This document shows, piece after piece, positions 1 to 7,150 of a stretch of 10,268 nucleotides of DNA. A program made the position numbers and the translations under genes. Position 1 is the stretch's first letter. Every line of letters begins with the position of its first letter. The stretch is from Candidatus Latescibacterota bacterium (GTDB lineage: Bacteria; Latescibacterota; UBA2968; GCA-2709665), in the NCBI GenBank assembly GCA_012271065.1, contig JAAXHE010000300.1, positions 1-10,268 on the forward strand. The letters are read 5' to 3'. The notes beneath the pieces were generated by a model. It saw only the letters and a program-made list of their open reading frames with translations, was not told the origin of the DNA and made no database searches.

Positions 1-318
1 ATCGCGGAACGGGCGCGCATTGCCGCGCGGTATCGCAGCGAGGGCGAGGAAATGGCGCTGCGTATCGAGGCCCTGGCCATTAACGAACACGAAAAGCTGC
101 TGGCCGACGCCCATGCGGAAGCAACCGCCATTCTCGGCAAGGCCGAGGCCGAGGCGATGGCGCTGCTGGGCAAGGCATACCGGCAGGACCCGGGGTTCTA
201 CAGCTTCATCCGTGCGCTGGACAGCTACGACCTGATCATCGACAGGAACACGACGTTGATGCTGCCGGCCGACAACGAGTTGTTCAAGTACCTCAACAGC
301 AGGACGACGCCCCGATAA
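1..318 (+). CDS. hflC: HflC-type SPFH protein, 3' end only (start lies left of the window)
   Basis: The reading frame is open from the first base to the TAA at 316-318, giving the last 105 residues. The visible part is the C-terminal third of an HflC-like prohibitin/stomatin (SPFH) protein. It starts with a charged Ala/Glu/Arg coiled coil (IAERARIAARYRSEGEE, then repeated A-E-A-x-A heptads) and leads into the typical HflC ending with DPGFYSFIRALDSYD and a final LFKYLNS. In E. coli, HflC forms a large membrane cage with HflK around the FtsH protease and modulates it from the periplasmic side. The next gene, 18 bases downstream, is an HflK-type partner, so the two subunits are probably translated together. 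The order here (C then K) is the reverse of the classical hflK-hflC order. The N-terminal membrane anchor is not in the window. The family call is firm; true HflC orthology is less so. Confidence 0.85.
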   Translation: MAERARIAARYRSEGEEMALRIEALAINEHEKLLADAHAEATAILGKAEAEAMALLGKAYRQDPGFYSFIRALDSYDLIIDRNTTLMLPADNELFKYLNSRTTPR

Positions 319-336
319 ACCGGAAGCCCGCACGAA

Positions 337-1761
337 ATGAGTGAACAGACATCATTGCCGCCGAGTACGCGGATCATCTACGCCGTGTTCGACTATTTTT
401 CGAAACACCAGCGGCGAATCTTGCTCTGGACGGTGGCTGCGTTTGTCGTGTGCATCCTGGCCAGCGGATTTTACATCGTGAAGAAGGAAGAACGCGGCGT
501 CGTCCTCAGATTCGGAAGGTTAGTAAACGACAACGTCCGGCCCGGAATACACTATTGTGTTCCGGTAATCGACAAAATATACATCCGCAAGGTCAAGCGG
601 GTCATCCGATACCAGGTTTCCAGCAGGGAAGGCAACAGGGTCAACTTCACGATATTATCCGGCGACGTGAATCTGCTTGAAGTGGACGTCGCGCTTCAGT
701 ACCGGATCGGTAATCTCAGAGATTTCCTGTTCGTCTCCAGCGATCCGATCGCGATGTTGACCGTTTACACGAGAGAAGAACTTATCGACGTCCTCGGTGA
801 GAATTTCATCGACCTGATTCTGACCTCGAATCGGAACATCATTCAAAGCAGGCTGTTCGACAGGATTACCGCCTGGCTTGATTACCGCGACATAGGCATA
901 GAGCTCGTCTCGCTCGACATCGTCGACGTGCGCCCCATCGAGGAAACCATCGCCGCGTTTCGGGACGTCAGCGACGCATTCGCAGAGCGGGCGAAAGCGG
1001 TAAGCGACGCGAACCGACAGAAGGAGCAGCTGATTGCGCGCAGCCGGGGACAGGCCGAAGCGCTCGTATTGGAGGCAAAAGCCAGGGCAGGAGAACGCGT
1101 CGTGCAGGCCAAAAGCAGCGCCGAGGCGTTCTCCGCGCTGCTGGGCGAATACAGGAAACAGCCGTCGCACGTACGGATCACGCGCTACTGGGATCGCATG
1201 CGGAAGATCTTCTCCGAAGCGAGCCTGGCGGCGGTCAACCCGGCCAATCAGTCGGCCATCGACATTAACATGATAGACGGAGTCGGCGATGGATTTACGC
1301 CGGCGGACCTGGCGCTGGCGGAGCCGCCTACAGGAACCGGCGCGGCGGCCGGCAGGATGGCGTTATCGTCAACGCAAATGCCCGATGTACATAAGATAGA
1401 AAACGTCGATGAGGACAGACTCACGCTGGACGGCCAATTTCACAGAGTGCGCGCGGAGCGCGATCACCTGGACGTGGCCAACCCCCGGTCGCTCATATTC
1501 GACACGCCTTCGATATTCTCCCATAGCCACGTCGCGCGCGGCAAACGATTCAGCCGGCAGGAGCAGGAAAAGCCCATGGTGGAGGTACTCCCCGAGGAGG
1601 ATGGCAAGCCGGCGACGCTGGCAACGCCCGGCGTCAAATCCGGGAAGAAGGAAGGGGCCAAACAGGGGAAGAAAACGAAGGCCGCCGTCAAGCAGGGGAA
1701 GCAGGAAGCGGCTGCCGACAAATCGGGAAATAAGGGGGAGGCTGGCGCCTCGTCGGAGTAG
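337..1761 (+). CDS. hflK: HflK-type SPFH membrane protein with long basic C-terminal tail
   Basis: This 474-residue protein has a short cytoplasmic N-terminus and one membrane helix at about residues 28-48 (LLWTVAAFVVCILASGFYIV). An SPFH/Band 7 domain follows from about residue 49 to 230, opening with the characteristic EERGVVLRFGRL and RPGIHYCVPVIDK stretches. An HflK-like coiled coil spans about 212-270 (RPIEETIAAFRDVSDA, then Ala/Glu/Lys repeats and LLGEYRKQPSHVRITRYW). The family role is to assemble with HflC in the inner membrane and modulate FtsH. Two things are unusual. It lacks the glycine-rich N-terminus common in HflK, and after about residue 310 it carries some 160 extra residues, ending in a low-complexity Lys/Gly/Ala/Glu tail from about 430. 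ATG 337 was chosen because it follows the hflC stop closely; the ribosome site (GGAAG) is weak. The next gene starts 30 bases downstream, suggesting one operon. It could instead be a paralogous SPFH pair specific to this lineage. Confidence 0.8.
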   Translation: MSEQTSLPPSTRIIYAVFDYFSKHQRRILLWTVAAFVVCILASGFYIVKKEERGVVLRFGRLVNDNVRPGIHYCVPVIDKIYIRKVKRVIRYQVSSREGNRVNFTILSGDVNLLEVDVALQYRIGNLRDFLFVSSDPIAMLTVYTREELIDVLGENFIDLILTSNRNIIQSRLFDRITAWLDYRDIGIELVSLDIVDVRPIEETIAAFRDVSDAFAERAKAVSDANRQKEQLIARSRGQAEALVLEAKARAGERVVQAKSSAEAFSALLGEYRKQPSHVRITRYWDRMRKIFSEASLAAVNPANQSAIDINMIDGVGDGFTPADLALAEPPTGTGAAAGRMALSSTQMPDVHKIENVDEDRLTLDGQFHRVRAERDHLDVANPRSLIFDTPSIFSHSHVARGKRFSRQEQEKPMVEVLPEEDGKPATLATPGVKSGKKEGAKQGKKTKAAVKQGKQEAAADKSGNKGEAGASSE

Positions 1762-1791
1762 ATCTGACACGCCTCGGGAAGAGGGTAGCGA

Positions 1792-2946
1792 ATGGCGGCA
1801 TACATCATCAGTGGGCTATTGGCATCCTGGCTCGCCCTGCTGCCTGTCGCGACGTCCCATGCGGCAAAAGGTGTCAGCGGTACGACGATTGTCTTCGGTC
1901 AGAGCGCCTGTTTCTCCGGGCCGAACAGACAATTGGGACTCAACTACCGGGCCGGTATTCGCGCGGCCCTTCTCGAAGCGAACCGCCGCGGCGGCGTTAA
2001 CGGCAGAACGCTGAAGCTGATTTCTCTCGACGACGCCTACGAGCCCGATCTTGCGGCCGCCAACGCGGAACGATTCGTTTCGGAGGACGACGTTTTCGCC
2101 GTTATCGGCGGTGTGGGAACGCCAACGGCGAAACGCATTGCTCCGGTGTTGAAGACAGCGAAGATTCCGTTTGTGGGACCCTTTACCGGCGCGGCGTTCC
2201 TGCGCAACGCAAGGCGGTTCCCGAACGTCGTCAACCTGCGAGCAGGCTATCTGGACGAGACCCGCGTTCTGGTAAACCACATTCTGAGGAAGCGAGGCAA
2301 GAAGCGGTTCGGCATCATCTATCAGGACGACGCGTTCGGGCGTTCCGTCCTGAGGAACTACAAGTCGGTTCTCGACGGCAAGGGCATTCCCATTCTGGCA
2401 AAAACCGCGTTCTCTCGAAACACACATGCCGTCCAGGCCAGCCTGTTCGCCCTGGCCAAGGCCGACCTGGACGCTATCATGATCGTCGGCGCGTATGCGT
2501 CCAACTCTGAGATTATCAATCTGGCGCACTCTCTCGGCCACAGATACATAATGGCCAACCTGTCTTTCGTTCTGTCCTACGAGCTGAAGAAGAGGATCGA
2601 TGCGCCGAACGACAGAATACTGGTCTCCGAAGTGATGCCCGATGCAGACGACGCCGGCATGCGGGTGGTAAGGAGCTTTCATCGTGCGCTGGAGGCCGTG
2701 GACGCGGTAAGCGGCGCGGACGACGGGAAATACGGCGTCAACGAGGTGGCCCTGGAGGGATACATCCTGGGCCGCTTCGTCATCGAGGTCCTGGAGCGAA
2801 TGGGCGAGACAATGACTCGGGAGCACTTTCTGCAGCAGGCACTGTCGTCCGGACCGGTAGCGATTGACGATTGGACGCTCGCCTTCGAGCCTGGAACCAA
2901 CACGGGTTCGCGCTACGTCAGGTTGATCGATCTCGGAGGAGATTGA
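1792..2946 (+). CDS. Periplasmic solute-binding protein, branched-chain-amino-acid (LivK-like) type
   Basis: This 384-residue protein begins with a clear Sec signal peptide (hydrophobic stretch at residues 5-20, probable cleavage after SHA at residue 24). The mature part is a type-1 periplasmic binding fold (Peripla_BP_6 / LivK group). It opens with the strand TTIVFGQSACFSGPNRQLG, followed by YRAGIRAALLEANRRGGVNGR, VFAVIGGVGTPTA, IPFVGPFTGAAFLR and KKRFGIIYQDDAFGRSVL, the usual order of ligand-cleft segments in this family. Known members deliver amino acids, amides, urea or aromatic acids to an ABC importer, or act as sensors; the ligand cannot be read from the sequence. There is no lipobox cysteine, so it is probably soluble in the periplasm. 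A GAGGG ribosome site lies just before ATG 1792. No ABC permease or ATPase gene is in view; the neighbours are SPFH proteins and a small membrane protein, so a sensory or scaffold-linked role is possible. Confidence 0.85.
   Translation: MAAYIISGLLASWLALLPVATSHAAKGVSGTTIVFGQSACFSGPNRQLGLNYRAGIRAALLEANRRGGVNGRTLKLISLDDAYEPDLAAANAERFVSEDDVFAVIGGVGTPTAKRIAPVLKTAKIPFVGPFTGAAFLRNARRFPNVVNLRAGYLDETRVLVNHILRKRGKKRFGIIYQDDAFGRSVLRNYKSVLDGKGIPILAKTAFSRNTHAVQASLFALAKADLDAIMIVGAYASNSEIINLAHSLGHRYIMANLSFVLSYELKKRIDAPNDRILVSEVMPDADDAGMRVVRSFHRALEAVDAVSGADDGKYGVNEVALEGYILGRFVIEVLERMGETMTREHFLQQALSSGPVAIDDWTLAFEPGTNTGSRYVRLIDLGGD
2935..2940 (+). promoter_or_regulatory. Ribosome binding site fixing a TTG start
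   Basis: GGAGGA lies inside the last codons of the binding-protein gene, nine bases before the TTG at 2950. It is the best Shine-Dalgarno match in this operon and supports the non-ATG start of the small membrane protein. The upstream stop codon ends at 2946, so translation of the two genes is probably coupled. Confidence 0.7.
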
Positions 2947-2949
2947 CCG

Positions 2950-3438
2950 TTGAAAAAGGTGGACGAATTTTCCGCTGAGGAAGTCGGCGAAGAGTGGTTG
3001 CGCGAACTCTACAAGGTTGTCCACATGCGGCGCGGCACGATGTTCAGGCTGATCACCGAATCGGCCAGACTCCTGCTGATCGGCAATGCCGGCGGCGCCG
3101 CGCTGATTATCGGATTCATGAGTTCGCCTTCAGGAAACGAAGACGCCGCGTACCACTGGGTGGCCCTGGGAACGTTGCTCATATTTGCGCTTGGGACCCT
3201 TGCATCCGCGCTGACGATGATTCTGGTGGCCATGGTCTCCGTGAAGGAGGCCCACAGCGCCGAGGAGGGGCTCAAGCGATTCGTCGACGGTGAGATCACC
3301 CGCAGCCAGGTGCTCTTCACACTGGGCGGACAGACGTTTCGGATCGCCGACTATTCATTGGTTTCGGGCGCGGTCAGCATTGGCGGATTTATGCTGGGCG
3401 GGCTGAGCAGTATCCTGCTACTCATGCTTTTCTTCTGA
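2950..3438 (+). CDS. Small three-helix membrane protein of unknown function
   Basis: This 162-residue protein is not one I recognise. The first 38 residues are charged and probably cytoplasmic (EFSAEEVGEEWLRELYKVVHMRR). Membrane helices follow at about 39-58 (SARLLLIGNAGGAALIIGFM), 70-97 (a long helix from WVALGTLLIFALG to LVAMVS) and 137-161 (SLVSGAVSIGGFMLGGLSSILLLML). A charged loop of about 40 residues separates helices two and three (KEAHSAEEGLKRFVDGEITRSQ). It starts with TTG behind a strong GGAGGA site, only three bases after the binding-protein stop, so it is almost certainly co-translated with that gene. The context suggests a membrane partner of the binding protein or of the SPFH complex. 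It does not look like an ABC permease, being too short and lacking an EAA loop. Confidence 0.75.
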   Translation: MKKVDEFSAEEVGEEWLRELYKVVHMRRGTMFRLITESARLLLIGNAGGAALIIGFMSSPSGNEDAAYHWVALGTLLIFALGTLASALTMILVAMVSVKEAHSAEEGLKRFVDGEITRSQVLFTLGGQTFRIADYSLVSGAVSIGGFMLGGLSSILLLMLFF

Positions 3439-3675
3439 GTCGCCTGGGGTCGAAAAAGGACAATAGTCGTAAGGGGGCGACCCAGCGCGGGAAGTGGGGT
3501 TGCCCCCGAAAAATTCCCGTGGTTCAGCGCTTTGCTCGATCGCTTAGCCGATCCACGCGAACAGTTGCGAGTGTGCATGCCACCTGGAATTCGACGCAAC
3601 ACCCGCTCACGTCAGGGAACGTTGTCCACAGGTGTCGAACAGGACGGGATGAAGCCAATCTAAGGTCGGGTCATC
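3439..3675 (+). other. Non-coding spacer with GC-rich inverted repeats before the ZIP gene
   Basis: This 237-base stretch has no convincing reading frame. Right after the stop of the small membrane protein there are two 6-bp stems that share their 3' half. GTCGCC (3439-3444) can pair with GGCGAC (3476-3481), and GGGTCG (3447-3452) can pair with CGACCC (3478-3483), so only one can form at a time. Next comes a nested hairpin: outer arms CGGGAA (3488-3493) and TTCCCG (3514-3519), inner arms GGGG (3496-3499) and CCCC (3503-3506). A further arm pair is GTTGCG (3564-3569) and CGCAAC (3595-3600). There is no T-run, so this is not a standard intrinsic terminator. I see no clear sigma-70 promoter. The spacer may end the upstream operon, act as a leader for the transporter, or both. 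I recognise no known riboswitch class. Confidence 0.45.
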
Positions 3676-4536
3676 GTGGATTCAGACAGTCTGCTCATCA
3701 TAACGGGATATTCACTGGGCATCTTCGCCGTTTCCTTTGCCGGCGGGAAATTGGCGGTTCTGGGATCCATGACCCACACAAAGATTCAGATACTGATGAG
3801 CCTCGTAGCAGGTTTTATCCTCGGCATCGCCATGTACCACCTCTTGCCACACAGTCTTGAACGGATTTCCGGACTGGGAAACGTGGAGAAAGCCGTCGCG
3901 TGGGTGGTTTTAGGCATGATCCTGATGATTTTACTGCTCCGCGTCTTTCATTTCCATCAGCACGACTTCAGCACTGAAGCCGGTAAGCTGTACGAGCATC
4001 CCGACCACGGAAACTCCGGCGCGCACTCGGGCAGTGTGGTGGGTGTTGCCATGGGCCTGGGCGTGCATACCGTAACCGAAGGCGTCGCCCTGGGTACCAG
4101 CATGCGGATCAGCTCGCCTCACGAAGACGGAGGCGCGTTGCCCGCCCTCGGCGTATTCCTCGCCATCCTTCTTCACAAGCCGCTCGATGCTTACTCCATC
4201 ATCGGGATGATGAAGTTCGGGGGATACAGCGCGCGCGCGAGAGCGGCGGCCAACACCGCTTTTGCCTTGCTGTGCCCGCTGGTCGCTCTTACCAGTTTCT
4301 GGGGCGCGGGGCTGCTCGGCCAGGACGACGGCTCGGTCATCGGCTATGTGCTAGCGTTTGCCGCGGGCGCGTTTCTGTGCATTGCGTTGAGCGACCTGCT
4401 GCCCGAAATCCAATTCCACAGTCACGACCGCGGCAAACTCATCGCATCTCTTCTCGTGGGAATCGCTCTCGCCTACGGCCTCTACTTCGTCGAATCCTCT
4501 GCCGTTCATGGAACGGAAGCGCAGCACGGTCACTGA
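3676..4536 (+). CDS. ZIP-family divalent metal transporter
   Basis: This 286-residue protein has about eight hydrophobic helices arranged as in ZIP (SLC39-type) transporters. Helices one to three lie at roughly 6-29, 37-58 and 73-91. A histidine-rich cytoplasmic loop follows at 92-118 (FHFHQHD, then EHPDHGNSGAHSG). Helix four carries HTVTEGVALG (H131, E135), helix five carries LHKPLDAYSI (H167, D171), and helix seven leads into ALSDLLPE (238-244), a typical ZIP signature. The C-terminus is again His-rich (HGTEAQHGH). ZIP proteins move zinc, iron or manganese into the cytoplasm; the metal cannot be told from this sequence. In classical members helix five reads H-E-x-x-H-E, so HKPLDA is a variant metal site. 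The start is GTG 3676, chosen because the first helix follows directly; the ribosome site (TAAGG) is weak. The gene converges on the aminotransferase gene with 17 bases between them. Confidence 0.85.
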   Translation: MDSDSLLIITGYSLGIFAVSFAGGKLAVLGSMTHTKIQILMSLVAGFILGIAMYHLLPHSLERISGLGNVEKAVAWVVLGMILMILLLRVFHFHQHDFSTEAGKLYEHPDHGNSGAHSGSVVGVAMGLGVHTVTEGVALGTSMRISSPHEDGGALPALGVFLAILLHKPLDAYSIIGMMKFGGYSARARAAANTAFALLCPLVALTSFWGAGLLGQDDGSVIGYVLAFAAGAFLCIALSDLLPEIQFHSHDRGKLIASLLVGIALAYGLYFVESSAVHGTEAQHGH

Positions 4537-4553
4537 ATCCCGGCGATCTTCTT

Positions 4554-5684
4554 CTACGCAAGCGCCTTCAGTCCCGCGCGGATCTTCTCCGAATATTCCT
4601 CCGTCCTTCCGGGCGTATACACGTCCATCGGCATCACGACCATCCGCGGCACCGCGCGATCGGCCACCGGCGTCACTCCCTTTCCGTAGCGCGCGCGGCC
4701 CTTGTAATGGGGGCACCGGATGGGGCACCCCTTGCCGTACGCCAGGACCTCCGTGAATATAGGATCTTCGGAGGCGGAACGTCGCTTGTACCCGATCGAA
4801 ACCGGACATCCGTGCTCGACCATGGTCTTCTGAAAACGCTCCACCGAAATCCCCTCGCGGTCGCCTTCGAATCGGAACGCGACCGCGTGATACGCGTTGA
4901 CGCACCCATCCGCCACGCGCTGCGGCACCAGCCACGGCGACTCCCTGGCGGCTTCGCGGTAGAGCGCCCCCGCCTTGTGGTGCGCGGAGATAATCCCGTC
5001 GGCCCTGTCCATCTGCGCCAGCATCACCCCGGCCTGCAGTTCGGTCATGCGGTAATTCCAGCCAAGGGTCGTCTTGATGATTCTCATTTCCAGCATTTTC
5101 TCGACCATGTCGGCCCGGTTGGTAACCGCCATGCCGCCGTCTCCGCTGGTGAGATGTTTGGCCTCCTGAAAACTGTATGAACCGATCGACCCCAGCGTTC
5201 CCAGGGGCCTGCCCCTGTAAGATCCCCCGACACCGTGCGCCACGTCTTCGATTACGGGCAGCCCGTATCTGTCCGCCACCCGGAGAATCCCGTCGTAATC
5301 CGGAGGGTTTCCCCACATCGGCGTGCAGATGACGGCGACCGTGTGTTCCGTGATGCACGCCTCAAGCGAATCGGGGTCCATATTCCAGCTGTCCTCATCG
5401 ATGTCGCAGAATACAGGCACCCCGTTGTGATACATCACTGCCGCGCCGCCGAAGTGGACCACGGGATCGCAAACGACTTCCACGCCCGGTCCAACGCCCG
5501 CCGCGGCCACAGCCGTGTGCAGTACGCTCATCGCGCTGTTCATCGCCACGGCGTATTCCGCACCCACCCACTTTGCGAATCGCTCCTCCAGCCGGGTCGT
5601 GAATTTCCCTGTCTTGCTGTTCAGCGTGCCGCTGGCGATCACTTTCGCCAGGTAGTCCAGTTCGAGCTGCCCGAACCGCTCCAT
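4554..5684 (-). CDS. PLP-dependent aminotransferase, DegT/DnrJ/EryC1/StrS family
   Basis: This 376-residue protein matches the fold-type I aminotransferases that act on nucleotide keto-sugars and cyclitols. Landmarks in order are TGKFTTRLEERFAKWVGAEY (residues 25-44), the cofactor-phosphate segment MNSAMSVLHTAV (48-59), the ring-binding aspartate D147 in PVIEDVAHGVGGSYRG, the probable Schiff-base lysine K176 in SFQEAKHLTSGDGGM, and NYRMTELQAGV (210-220). The family transfers an amino group, usually from glutamate or glutamine, to a ketone on a sugar or ring. The substrate here cannot be named. The start was set at ATG 5684 because AAGGAGGG sits four bases before it and family homology begins there; an upstream extension of about 50 residues in the same frame looks non-coding. 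The acyltransferase gene lies 74 bases upstream on the same strand, so the amine formed here may be that enzyme's substrate (inference). Confidence 0.88.
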   Translation of the reverse strand: MERFGQLELDYLAKVIASGTLNSKTGKFTTRLEERFAKWVGAEYAVAMNSAMSVLHTAVAAAGVGPGVEVVCDPVVHFGGAAVMYHNGVPVFCDIDEDSWNMDPDSLEACITEHTVAVICTPMWGNPPDYDGILRVADRYGLPVIEDVAHGVGGSYRGRPLGTLGSIGSYSFQEAKHLTSGDGGMAVTNRADMVEKMLEMRIIKTTLGWNYRMTELQAGVMLAQMDRADGIISAHHKAGALYREAARESPWLVPQRVADGCVNAYHAVAFRFEGDREGISVERFQKTMVEHGCPVSIGYKRRSASEDPIFTEVLAYGKGCPIRCPHYKGRARYGKGVTPVADRAVPRMVVMPMDVYTPGRTEEYSEKIRAGLKALA

Positions 5685-5688
5685 ATTG

Positions 5689-5696
5689 CCCTCCTT
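5689..5696 (-). promoter_or_regulatory. Strong ribosome binding site of the aminotransferase gene
   Basis: On the minus strand this reads AAGGAGGG, followed by CAAT and then the ATG at 5684. It is nearly ideal and decides the start codon. It lies inside the 74-base gap after the acyltransferase stop, so the aminotransferase can be translated independently even if both genes share one mRNA. Confidence 0.75.
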
Positions 5697-5758
5697 GTGT
5701 TTCCGCTCTCGGCCAGCGGTCGACGGCGTCGCAGCGCGGTAACGCCGCGTTTTTCCAC

Positions 5759-7027
5759 TCAACAACCGACCAGATGCCAGGGAAACTTCGATGTTCGGTA
5801 TACCTGTCGGCCCCAATCCAGATCGTCGGGGAACAAAAAGCATTTGCCGGCGCGGGGGTCGATCGGTCCGCCGGCGGATACATGGTCCCTAATTGCCCGC
5901 TGCAGCGACGTGTCGCCGGGCGCCTTTCTCAGGTCGTCCGCCGCATTCCCGAACACCGTTTGCAGAATCGACCGCTCTGAGATGCCGCCGGGTACCAGGT
6001 AGAATTCCCGCATGAAACGCACCAGATTCGATCCGGACGGCAGCCAGTCTTCCAACTGCGTATCCAGCAACCACGAACCACAGAAGAACGCCTTGTACGG
6101 GCGTTCGGGAAAATGTCGCGGGAAGAAATCCATCGCGGCCATGAAAGAGTCCCCGCAGGCGCCGTGGTCCAGCGGTATTCCTCCAGGAATATGAAAATAC
6201 AGGACGGGGTCCCCCGGTTCGAGTACAGGAACCCAGTCGGCCACGGCGAGCGTCACCATTTCTTCGGATGCGCGACCGGTCGGAAGGAGGGGATGGCCGG
6301 CAATCCTGTCTCCCGTGATCCGGAGCTGGGAGGTCCACGCGGCCGGGGCATCCCCACCTCGGCGCCGCTGGCCGTCGCGTCGATAGGCAACGCCGTCTTC
6401 GCTCAGCGCGATGACCGTGGACGCTTCCCTGTGCCGATAGACGCGAAACGGGTCGTTCATCACATTGAACTGGTGTTCAAGACGGCCCAGTGCGTAGATG
6501 TCTCCGCGGAGGAAATTGGCCAGCCATCGGGCCCCGTGTCCGTCCAGGCCCCACCGGCCGAAGATTTCACTGCAGGTTTCGCCCCTCAGATAAATCTGTT
6601 CCATACTGTCCCGTACAACCCGTTCGGGAATCCCGTGCGCCCGATGTACCGATCGCATTTCGGGAAACCGCGACAGCAGCACCAGAAGGTAGAAGAGACC
6701 TGCCCGTTCTCCCAGAGGGCCCTTCATACACGGCCAGTCGTCCGCCAGTCGGCTGGAATATCCCTTCACATGGTAGAGACACCAGTGGCAATGCCACGCC
6801 AGCGCGCACAACGCGGGGACTCGCGACACCACGTCCGCCGCGGCGACGGCGGCCTTCACGATGTCTTCCGGGAGAAAAATTCCCCGGCAGGCCTCGCTCA
6901 CGAAGTCCGTTGACAGAAACGGGACACCGCCGTCCGGCATCGAGATCCGGGAGGCCTCCCACGACGACTCAAGGACCCTTCGACTCTGCGCGATATCCAA
7001 ATCCAATACCACCCGGTTCAAATCCAT
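5759..7027 (-). CDS. GNAT-like N-acyltransferase (NAT_N / GNAT_C two-domain type)
   Basis: This 422-residue protein looks like the two-domain bacterial acyltransferases annotated as DUF5596/NAT_N plus GNAT_C. The N-terminal helical part (about 1-190) contains GLFYLLVLLSRFPEMRSVHRAHGIPERVVRDS and GRWGLDGHGARWLANFLRGDIYALGRLEHQ. The C-terminal GNAT-like part (about 260-385) contains VLEPGDPVLYFHIPGGIPLD, FFPRHFPERPYKAFFCGSWLLDTQL and LPSGSNLVRFMREFYLVP, then TSLQRAIRDHVSAGG. Such enzymes are thought to move an acyl group to an amine; the donor and acceptor here are unknown. I chose ATG 7027 (weak site GGAAAAG) over an in-frame TTG at 7057, which has no ribosome site. The tail after residue 385 includes FLFPDDLDWGRQVYR. 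A His/Cys cluster (HCHWC, 79-83) sits in the N-terminal part. It is co-oriented with the downstream aminotransferase, suggesting a pair that makes an N-acylated amino compound. Confidence 0.72.
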   Translation of the reverse strand: MDLNRVVLDLDIAQSRRVLESSWEASRISMPDGGVPFLSTDFVSEACRGIFLPEDIVKAAVAAADVVSRVPALCALAWHCHWCLYHVKGYSSRLADDWPCMKGPLGERAGLFYLLVLLSRFPEMRSVHRAHGIPERVVRDSMEQIYLRGETCSEIFGRWGLDGHGARWLANFLRGDIYALGRLEHQFNVMNDPFRVYRHREASTVIALSEDGVAYRRDGQRRRGGDAPAAWTSQLRITGDRIAGHPLLPTGRASEEMVTLAVADWVPVLEPGDPVLYFHIPGGIPLDHGACGDSFMAAMDFFPRHFPERPYKAFFCGSWLLDTQLEDWLPSGSNLVRFMREFYLVPGGISERSILQTVFGNAADDLRKAPGDTSLQRAIRDHVSAGGPIDPRAGKCFLFPDDLDWGRQVYRTSKFPWHLVGC

Positions 7028-7115
7028 ATCCGCTTTTCCAATACTCAATCCGATCAATAGGTGTACGCGCCAGGGACCGAGGCGCGCTTCCGTACGGTGT
7101 CGGCACGCACATTAG

Positions 7116-7150
7116 TAGGCTAATTTAAAACTAGACTTTGAAATAGCCTA
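7116..7150. repeat. 35-bp AT-rich unit, left copy, flanking the ATPase gene
   Basis: The unit has perfect 7-bp terminal inverted repeats: TAGGCTA at 7116-7122 and TAGCCTA at 7144-7150. The similarity of the arms extends inward (12 of 14 bases). Its right part, AGACTTTGAAATAGCCTAA (7133-7151), matches 18 of 19 bases of the copy at 8402-8420, in the same orientation. Its last three bases on the plus strand are the TAG stop of the minus-strand ATPase gene. It is strongly AT-rich in a GC-rich neighbourhood. It could be an operator, a transcript hairpin or the end of a mobile cassette. Confidence 0.75.

Noticed and set aside
1620..1750. Short AAG/GGG-rich repeats in the hflK tail considered as a tandem repeat
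   Set aside because: They are irregular and explained by the Lys/Gly/Ala-rich protein tail; no constant unit length is seen.
1816..3024. A 402-codon open frame on the minus strand opposite the binding-protein gene
   Set aside because: It lies entirely over a gene with clear family motifs and a signal peptide. Its own translation shows no domain logic and is the usual antisense shadow of GC-rich coding DNA.
3488..3519. Hairpin considered as an intrinsic terminator
   Set aside because: The stem is GC-rich but no T-run follows, and the inner and outer stems are offset by an asymmetric A-rich bulge.
3622..3630. TTGTCCACA, one mismatch from a DnaA box
   Set aside because: It is a single copy with no cluster, no AT-rich unwinding region and no replication gene nearby.
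4351..5358. A 335-codon minus-strand frame overlapping the aminotransferase
   Set aside because: The aminotransferase frame has every expected motif. This one is Gly/Arg-rich low-information translation in a shifted frame.
5685..5843. An in-frame N-terminal extension of the aminotransferase starting at 5843
   Set aside because: It overlaps the end of the acyltransferase gene, the added residues are unlike the family, and a near-perfect ribosome site marks ATG 5684.
5235..6913. Long plus-strand frames opposite the acyltransferase and aminotransferase genes
   Set aside because: They are Pro/Arg/Ala-rich translations with no recognisable fold, and they run across two well-supported minus-strand genes and the gap between them.
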